A stretch of DNA of 64,000 nucleotides, taken from positions 1-64,000 of the forward strand of contig NZ_MUYJ01000015.1 of NCBI RefSeq assembly GCF_002155695.1, in the 5' to 3' direction. Origin of the DNA: Erythrobacter tepidarius (lineage in GTDB: Bacteria; Pseudomonadota; Alphaproteobacteria; Sphingomonadales; Sphingomonadaceae). Positions 59,104 through 64,000 of the stretch are shown here, piece by piece. Under the pieces are notes generated by a model. That model was given only the letters and a program-made list of their open reading frames with translations, was not told the origin of the DNA and did not search any database. Each line of letters starts with the position of its first letter. Position 1 is the first letter of the stretch. A program made the translations under genes and the position numbers.

Positions 59104-60999
59104 TCAATCGGCCATGAGGAGGCGGACCAGCGCGGCCATGCCGCTCGCCGGAGCGCGGGCGGCAGCTTTCGCCACGGGGGCGCGGGACGGACATTCAAGG
59201 CAATAGGCCTGCACACCGGTGCCGCGTGCGAACCACCCGGCATCATGCACCAGCCGTGCGGCCAGTTCGTTCTGCCGACGCGCAATCAGGGCGAAAGGAT
59301 CGCCGCCCGCCAGCTTGGCAGACGCGCTTTCCTGCTTTGCGAGCAACCGCCGGATCAGCGGATCGAAATTCTCGCCCTCCTCGCCGAGGAACACGGGATG
59401 CCACTCGCCTTTCTTCAGGCCGGCCTTTGCTGCGGCCCATTCGAGCGCGTCTTCGAGTCCGCCGAACTGGTCGACAAGGCCCATCTGCCGTGCCGCGCCC
59501 CCGTCCCACACGCGTCCTTGGGCCAAGGTGTCGACTTTGGCGACGGTCATTTTGCGCGCCCGGGCGACCCGGATCAGAAAATCGCGGTAGGTCGCGCTGA
59601 CACCTGCCTGCAACACTGCCTCGATCTCGGGCGAGAAGCCGCCGAGAATATCGGGCTGCCCCGAAAGCGGGGTGGTTTTGTAGCCGTCGGCGTTGACCCC
59701 GATCTTGGCTGCGGCTTGTTCGAAGGTCGGCACCACCGCGAACACCCCGATCGAGCCGGTGATAGTCTCGGGTTGAGCGAAGATTCGGTCGGACGCGGTC
59801 GCCACCCAGTAGCCGCCGCTGGCCGCAATATTGGCGAAGGATACGACGACCGGGATCTTGCGGTCACGGAATCGCTGGATCGCCAGGCGCATTTCCTCCG
59901 CCGCGATGGCCGAGCCGCCGGGCGAATCGACCCGCACCACCAGCGCGGCCAGATCATCGTCGAGCGCCTGATCGAGCAGGTCGGCGATGCGTCGGCCGCC
60001 GGCAGTGCCCGGCCCGGCATCGCCATCGACAATCTCCCCCGCGATGGTCACCACGCCGATCGCCTTGCCCGAACGCTCTGGGCCAAGATCGGCGAGGAAG
60101 GCGTTCAGATCGCTCGCGGCGAATGCGCCGGGCGTGTCGTCCGCACTGTCCTTGCCCGCGATTTCTGCGACCCGGGCGCCGAACTGCGCGCGGTCCCCCA
60201 GCCTGTCAACCAGCCCGGCCTTGAGCGCCGCATCGGCCAGATCGCCACCCCCGGCTGCGATGAAGCCCGCCGTATCGCCGGTGACCCCTGCCAGATCGGC
60301 CTTGGGGCGCGCCCTTTTCACATTGGCTTGCCACTCCGACCACAGCGCGTTGTAAACGCCCGCGATGCTCTCGCGCGCCTCGTCCGACATCGAACTGCGC
60401 GAATAGGGCTCGACCGCCGACTTGAACTGGCCTGCGCGGTAAATGTGGGCATTGACCCCGATCCTTTGCAGCAGATCGGCGAAATAAAGATTGTTGCCAC
60501 CCGGCCCGGTGACCAGCGCCACGCCTTGCGGATCGAGCCACACCTCGCTCGCATGGGCGGCCAGCAGCATGTGGTCATCGGCATAACCGAGCGCGAAGGT
60601 CAGCACCGGCTTCTTGGCCTTGCGGACACGGTCCATCGCCTCGCCGATTTCGGTGAGGTGCACCTGCCCGCCACCGGTAAAGGTGGTGAGATCGAGCACC
60701 ACGGCCTTGATCCGATCGTCGGTGGCCGCCGCATCGAGCGCGCGCACCAGATCGCGCGCGCGATACTCCTCGACCGGGGCGGCGCCCGACAACAGCGCCT
60801 CGATCGGATCGAGCATCGACTTTTCCTCGACGATGCGGCCCGAAAGCTCGATCAGCAGCGCGCCTTCGCGCACTTGGCCGGGGTGAGGGCGGGCCGAGAG
60901 GATGGCGAATAGTGCAACGAAGAACAGCAGCAAGAACAACAGGACAAGCCCGTCCTTGATCCCGACGAGGATTTTCCAGACCTTGGCCACGAAACTCAT
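59104..60999 (-). CDS. sppA: Signal peptide peptidase SppA (67-kDa type)
   Basis: A 631-residue inner-membrane protease with one N-terminal helix (about residues 12-36) and two tandem S49 peptidase domains. The general-base Lys K193 lies in the first half ([12 protein letters not shown]) and the nucleophile S394 in the second (NIAASGGYW), the split active site of E. coli-type SppA. It degrades leftover signal peptides. The C-terminal about 60 residues are Ala-rich with two Cys (AYCLECPS). The start at 60999 (MSFVAKVWK) is used; divergent from pyrB. Confidence 0.95.
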   Translation of the reverse strand: MSFVAKVWKILVGIKDGLVLLFLLLFFVALFAILSARPHPGQVREGALLIELSGRIVEEKSMLDPIEALLSGAAPVEEYRARDLVRALDAAATDDRIKAVVLDLTTFTGGGQVHLTEIGEAMDRVRKAKKPVLTFALGYADDHMLLAAHASEVWLDPQGVALVTGPGGNNLYFADLLQRIGVNAHIYRAGQFKSAVEPYSRSSMSDEARESIAGVYNALWSEWQANVKRARPKADLAGVTGDTAGFIAAGGGDLADAALKAGLVDRLGDRAQFGARVAEIAGKDSADDTPGAFAASDLNAFLADLGPERSGKAIGVVTIAGEIVDGDAGPGTAGGRRIADLLDQALDDDLAALVVRVDSPGGSAIAAEEMRLAIQRFRDRKIPVVVSFANIAASGGYWVATASDRIFAQPETITGSIGVFAVVPTFEQAAAKIGVNADGYKTTPLSGQPDILGGFSPEIEAVLQAGVSATYRDFLIRVARARKMTVAKVDTLAQGRVWDGGAARQMGLVDQFGGLEDALEWAAAKAGLKKGEWHPVFLGEEGENFDPLIRRLLAKQESASAKLAGGDPFALIARRQNELAARLVHDAGWFARGTGVQAYCLECPSRAPVAKAAARAPASGMAALVRLLMAD

Positions 61000-61128
61000 A
61001 AAAACTGCCTCTTTTGCGTCGCTGCCGCCATGTCGCCATCGTCTAGGTGCTTTAAGCGCCAACTTCCATTGGAAAGCTTACGCCACGGGTTGAGCGGCGG
61101 TTGCGGCTCGACTAAGGGCGTGGCTTTA

Positions 61129-62145
61129 ATGGCTACTACCGATCTTTCCGCGTCTTCGGGCCGCTTTCCGACGGGACGCATGGCCTTTCCGCACCGCGAT
61201 CTCACCGGCATCGGTCAGTTGCAGCGCCATGAAATACTCTATCTGCTGGATCAGGCTGAACAGTGGGTCGCGCTCAACCGGCAGAGCGCCAAGCACAGCG
61301 ATCTGCTGGCGGGCCTGACCATCATCAACGCCTTTTTCGAGAATTCGACCCGCACGCTGCTGTCCTTCGAAATCGCGGGCAAGCGGCTGGGTGCCGACGT
61401 GGTCAACATGCACGCCGCGCAAAGCTCGGTGAAGAAGGGCGAGACGCTGATCGACACCGCGATCACGCTCAACGCCATGCGCGCCGATGCGATCGTGATC
61501 CGGCATGGTTCCTCGGGCGCGACCGGGCTGATCGCCGACAAGGTCGATTGCCCGGTGCTCAATGCCGGCGACGGCAGCCACGAACACCCGACCCAGGCGC
61601 TGCTCGACGCGCTGACCTTGCGCCACGCTCTGGCCGAGCGCGGCGAGGGGACGGAGGACTTCACCGGTCTCAAGGTGGTGATCTGCGGCGATATCCTGCA
61701 CAGCCGCGTGGCACGTTCGAACATCCTATGCCTCACCGCGCTGGGGGCCGATGTGCGCGTTTGCGCGCCGCCGGCGCTGATGCCGGACGGGATCGAAGCG
61801 ATGGGGGTGCGTGCCTTCTACCGGTTTGACGAGGCGCTCGATGGGGCGGACGTGGTGATGATGCTGCGGCTGCAATCGGAACGGATGAGCGGGCAGTTCA
61901 TCCCCTCCGCGCGCGAATATCGGCATCTCTACGGCTTGACGCGGGAGCGTTTGGCGTTGGCCCGTCCGGATGCGCTGGTGATGCATCCGGGGCCGATGAA
62001 CCGCGGGGTCGAGATCGATAGCGAGGTTGCCGACATGGTGGGCCGCTCGCTGATCACCCGGCAGGTGGAGATGGGCGTGGCGATTCGCATGGCCTGTCTC
62101 GATATTCTCACCCGCGAGGCGCGCGGGCTGGAGGGCTGGGCATGA
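61129..62145 (+). CDS. pyrB: Aspartate carbamoyltransferase catalytic subunit
   Basis: A 338-residue ATCase making N-carbamoyl-aspartate in pyrimidine synthesis. Carbamoyl-phosphate site: [20 protein letters not shown]. Further signatures are [48 protein letters not shown] and [12 protein letters not shown]. The next gene, a dihydroorotase homologue, overlaps it by four bases (ATGA). No pyrI regulatory subunit is present, so this is the class whose ATCase assembles with a PyrC-like partner. Confidence 0.96.
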   Translation: MATTDLSASSGRFPTGRMAFPHRDLTGIGQLQRHEILYLLDQAEQWVALNRQSAKHSDLLAGLTIINAFFENSTRTLLSFEIAGKRLGADVVNMHAAQSSVKKGETLIDTAITLNAMRADAIVIRHGSSGATGLIADKVDCPVLNAGDGSHEHPTQALLDALTLRHALAERGEGTEDFTGLKVVICGDILHSRVARSNILCLTALGADVRVCAPPALMPDGIEAMGVRAFYRFDEALDGADVVMMLRLQSERMSGQFIPSAREYRHLYGLTRERLALARPDALVMHPGPMNRGVEIDSEVADMVGRSLITRQVEMGVAIRMACLDILTREARGLEGWA

Positions 62146-63377
62146 AGCAGTCGCGGCCGCTTACCATCACCAATGCCAAGCTGGTCACACCCGACGGGAT
62201 CGTGGCGGGCGCTGTGCGTTGCGCCGACGGCCTGGTCGTCGCGATCGGCCCTGATGTGAGCGCGCGGGAAGGCGACGAAGTCGTCAATGCGCACGGCAAG
62301 CTCGTCGCCCCCGGGCTCGTCGATCTGGGCGTGTTCGCGGTGGACAAGCCGGCATTCCATTTCGGCGGCATCACCCGCGCGGCGTTGATGCCCGATCAAG
62401 CCCCGCCGCTCGATCTGCCGAGCCGCGTGGGCTTCATCGCCAAGAGCGGAAAGCCCGATCTGTGGGTCCATCCGCTCGCCGCCGCGACCCGCGGCCTGGA
62501 GGGCCGCGAACTGGCTGAACTCGCGCTGATGCAGGAGGCAGGGGCCAAGGGAATCGCCACGGGCCGGCGCTGGATCGCCGATTCGGGGGTGATGCTGCGC
62601 CTGCTGCGCTATGCCGCGATGCTCGATCTGGTGGTTGTGACCCATGCCGAGGATGCGGGCCTTGCCGCAGATGCGGTGGCGACAGCGGGCGAAATCGCCA
62701 CCCGGCTAGGCCTGCCTGCCGCCCCGGCGCAGGCCGAGGCGCTGGCGATTGCCCGCGATCTGGCGCTGGCCGAACTGGCGGGCGCGCGCCTCCATTTCCG
62801 GCAGGTCACCACCGCTGCTGGGTTCGACCTCGTCCGGGGCGCGAAGGCACGCGGGGTCAAGGTCACCTGCGGTATCACGCCCGCGCATTTCATGCTGTCA
62901 GATCTGGCGATCGTCGATTACCGCACCTTCGCCCGCCTTTCGCCCCCGTTGCGCTGTGAGGCTGATCGTCAGGCGGCGCTGGCAGCGATCGGCGACGGCA
63001 CGGTCGATGTCATCGCCAGCGGCCACGATCCGCGTGGGCCGGAGGACAAGCGTCTGCCTTTCGCCGATGCCGCGTCGGGCATGGCCGGGGCCGAGACGCT
63101 GCTCGCCATGACATTGGGGCTGGTGCGCGACGGTGTGATCGACACGGCCCGCGCCTTCGATCTGCTCGCCCGCAACCCCGCCCGCCTGCTCGGTGTTCCG
63201 GCAGGAGAGCTTTCGGCTGGTTTGGAGGCTGACCTTGCGCTGATCGATCCCGATGCGCCGTGGATCATCGATCGCCGCAAGATGGAGGCGACTGCCGATA
63301 ACACCCCCTTCGACCGTCAGGGCGCGCAAGGCCGTGTGCTGGGCCTGTGGAAGGGCGGCGTCCGGCTGTCAGCCTGA
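62142..63377 (+). CDS. pyrC: Dihydroorotase homologue, probably non-catalytic (PyrC')
   Basis: A 411-residue amidohydrolase-fold protein of the dihydroorotase family. The usual metal-binding D-x-H-x-H after PGLVD is D61-LGVF-65, so both His are missing. H168 (VVTHAED) is kept, but the later His is Q221 (HFRQVTT) and the catalytic Asp is G294 (ASGHDPRG). The enzyme is thus very likely inactive. In Pseudomonas and relatives the pyrB-pyrC' operon makes an inactive dihydroorotase needed for ATCase assembly, and the same role is inferred. An active dihydroorotase should be encoded elsewhere. Confidence 0.92.
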   Translation: MKQSRPLTITNAKLVTPDGIVAGAVRCADGLVVAIGPDVSAREGDEVVNAHGKLVAPGLVDLGVFAVDKPAFHFGGITRAALMPDQAPPLDLPSRVGFIAKSGKPDLWVHPLAAATRGLEGRELAELALMQEAGAKGIATGRRWIADSGVMLRLLRYAAMLDLVVVTHAEDAGLAADAVATAGEIATRLGLPAAPAQAEALAIARDLALAELAGARLHFRQVTTAAGFDLVRGAKARGVKVTCGITPAHFMLSDLAIVDYRTFARLSPPLRCEADRQAALAAIGDGTVDVIASGHDPRGPEDKRLPFADAASGMAGAETLLAMTLGLVRDGVIDTARAFDLLARNPARLLGVPAGELSAGLEADLALIDPDAPWIIDRRKMEATADNTPFDRQGAQGRVLGLWKGGVRLSA

Positions 63378-63384
63378 ACCCCGC

Positions 63385-63432
63385 CAGCAAATAGCCCCAG
63401 GAGAGCCGTGGCGCGCCGGGGGCTTTTTGCTG
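63385..63432 (+). terminator. Rho-independent terminator after pyrBC', probably bidirectional
   Basis: CAGCAAATAGCCCC (63385-63398) pairs with GGGGGCTTTTTGCTG (63418-63432), and TTTTT follows the GC arm on the plus strand; the matching AAA on the other side gives a T-rich tail for the minus-strand SPOR gene as well. It lies between two convergent genes. Confidence 0.8.
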
Positions 63433-63458
63433 CGCCAACCGCAGGAAGGAAGGACTCT

Positions 63459-64000
63459 CTAGCGCGTGCGGGCCGCGAGGCGCACGCCGCGATCGACCGC
63501 ACCCGGGGGCGGGGTGGTTCCGGCATAGGCAAAGCAGCCGCGACCGGCCGACCTGACGGTGCCGCACATCGCCTTGGCGCTCATCGCGCCGAAACCGGCA
63601 GCCGCCACGCGCCAGAAGGTGCGGCCGTTCACCACCGCCTCGGTGATGACGACATCGTGATCCCTGAGCTGCGGGAACTTACCCTTGAGCACGGTCCAGC
63701 CGCGCTCGGCCTCGATCTTGCTGTCATAGGCCCCCAGCTGGACGAGGTGGGTGTTGGCGCTCTTGTCGCTCGCTACCGGGGCGGCAGGCGTGCCGGTCAT
63801 GCGGCGCTGCGAGCTGGCGGCCAAACGGCGGCCGCCGCGCGGCGCGGCGCGTTCGGCACGGGTGGGGAGCTGCTGCACCACCGGGTTGGAAACGAAGCGC
63901 ACGCCCTCGGCATTCGCCGGGCTTGCCGCGGGCGCGGCGAAGGCCTCCGCAAAGCTCTGCCGCGAGCTTGCGACCGCCGGCTGCGGGGCAGCAGCGGGCT
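63459..64000 (-). CDS. SPOR-domain protein, C-terminal part (start lies beyond the window)
   Basis: The frame is open from the window edge down to the stop at 63459. The visible 179 residues comprise a Pro/Ala/Ser-rich linker (SRQSFAEAFAAP, then SNPVVQQLPTRAERAAPRGG) and a C-terminal SPOR domain (THLVQLGAYDSKIEAERGWTVLKGKFPQL, then TFWRVAAAGFGAMSAKAMC). SPOR domains bind denuded peptidoglycan at the division septum. A Met at 63902 is an internal Val/GTG codon, not the true start. In related organisms such proteins often carry N-terminal TPR repeats; that part cannot be seen. Confidence 0.85.
   Translation of the reverse strand, partial: PAAAPQPAVASSRQSFAEAFAAPAASPANAEGVRFVSNPVVQQLPTRAERAAPRGGRRLAASSQRRMTGTPAAPVASDKSANTHLVQLGAYDSKIEAERGWTVLKGKFPQLRDHDVVITEAVVNGRTFWRVAAAGFGAMSAKAMCGTVRSAGRGCFAYAGTTPPPGAVDRGVRLAARTR

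Noticed and set aside
1..64000. CRISPR array, rRNA operon, riboswitch or prophage structural genes
   Set aside because: I looked for regularly spaced repeats, rRNA-like stretches and phage morphogenesis proteins and saw none. Absence of riboswitches is less certain, as no structure search could be run.

Overview
The window looks like chromosomal DNA of an alphaproteobacterium of the order Sphingomonadales, most likely an Erythrobacteraceae member (Erythrobacter/Porphyrobacter type). This rests on the high GC content, an abundance of TonB-dependent receptors, an aerobic hemF, small lineage-typical proteins (DUF465, DUF6356, a DUF1465/RcdA-like protein), a SPOR-domain protein, and the general protein sequence style. 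The genus is an inference; no rRNA is present.

Left edge (1-2644): the end of a genomic island. An IS3-family element (IS407-like, orfA/orfB joined by an A6G frameshift site) abuts the 3' end of a tyrosine integrase gene, which lies just downstream of the 3' end of a tRNA-Ser(GGA). The rest of the island lies off the left side of the window. From 2645 onward the content is core genome: a divergent secreted cyclophilin, the (p)ppGpp synthetase/hydrolase, hemF and pdeM.

8.0-18.7 kb (minus strand) is a chemotaxis operon, cheA-cheW-cheY-cheB-cheR, followed by a membrane GGDEF-EAL protein and two tandem MCP genes. The first of these MCP genes is broken by a 9-G homopolymer. No flagellar genes are present here. 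18.8-31.8 kb mixes transporters (MATE, MFS, DMT) and metabolic genes: a class II aldolase, an orphan 2Fe-2S subunit, a siderophore TonB receptor with a Fur-like site, arsC, lipB, an Old Yellow Enzyme and nadA. 31.9-47.5 kb holds glpK, an RcdA-like gene, two divergent DUF465 genes, ptsP, a RodZ-like gene, a CpoB/YbgF-like gene, tilS, an L,D-transpeptidase, rimO and the tightly overlapping operon serS-surE-potassium channel.

47.7-55.7 kb is an outer-membrane uptake region. One TonB receptor is divergent from a TetR regulator across a palindromic operator candidate. Next comes an iron locus preceded by Fur-like boxes: a haem-type TonB receptor, a Trp-rich secreted DUF6607 protein, and a PiuC-type Fe(II)/2-oxoglutarate hydroxylase. 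55.8-64 kb holds a secreted M14 carboxypeptidase, a frameshifted KTSC-domain remnant, tRNA-Val(CAC), sppA, the pyrB-pyrC' operon (whose dihydroorotase has lost its metal ligands), and the C-terminal part of a SPOR protein running off the right edge.

The strongest leads are the haem receptor/DUF6607/PiuC locus, the non-catalytic dihydroorotase paired with PyrB, the poly-G frameshift in a chemoreceptor, and the extended CheA with a pseudo-receiver tail.
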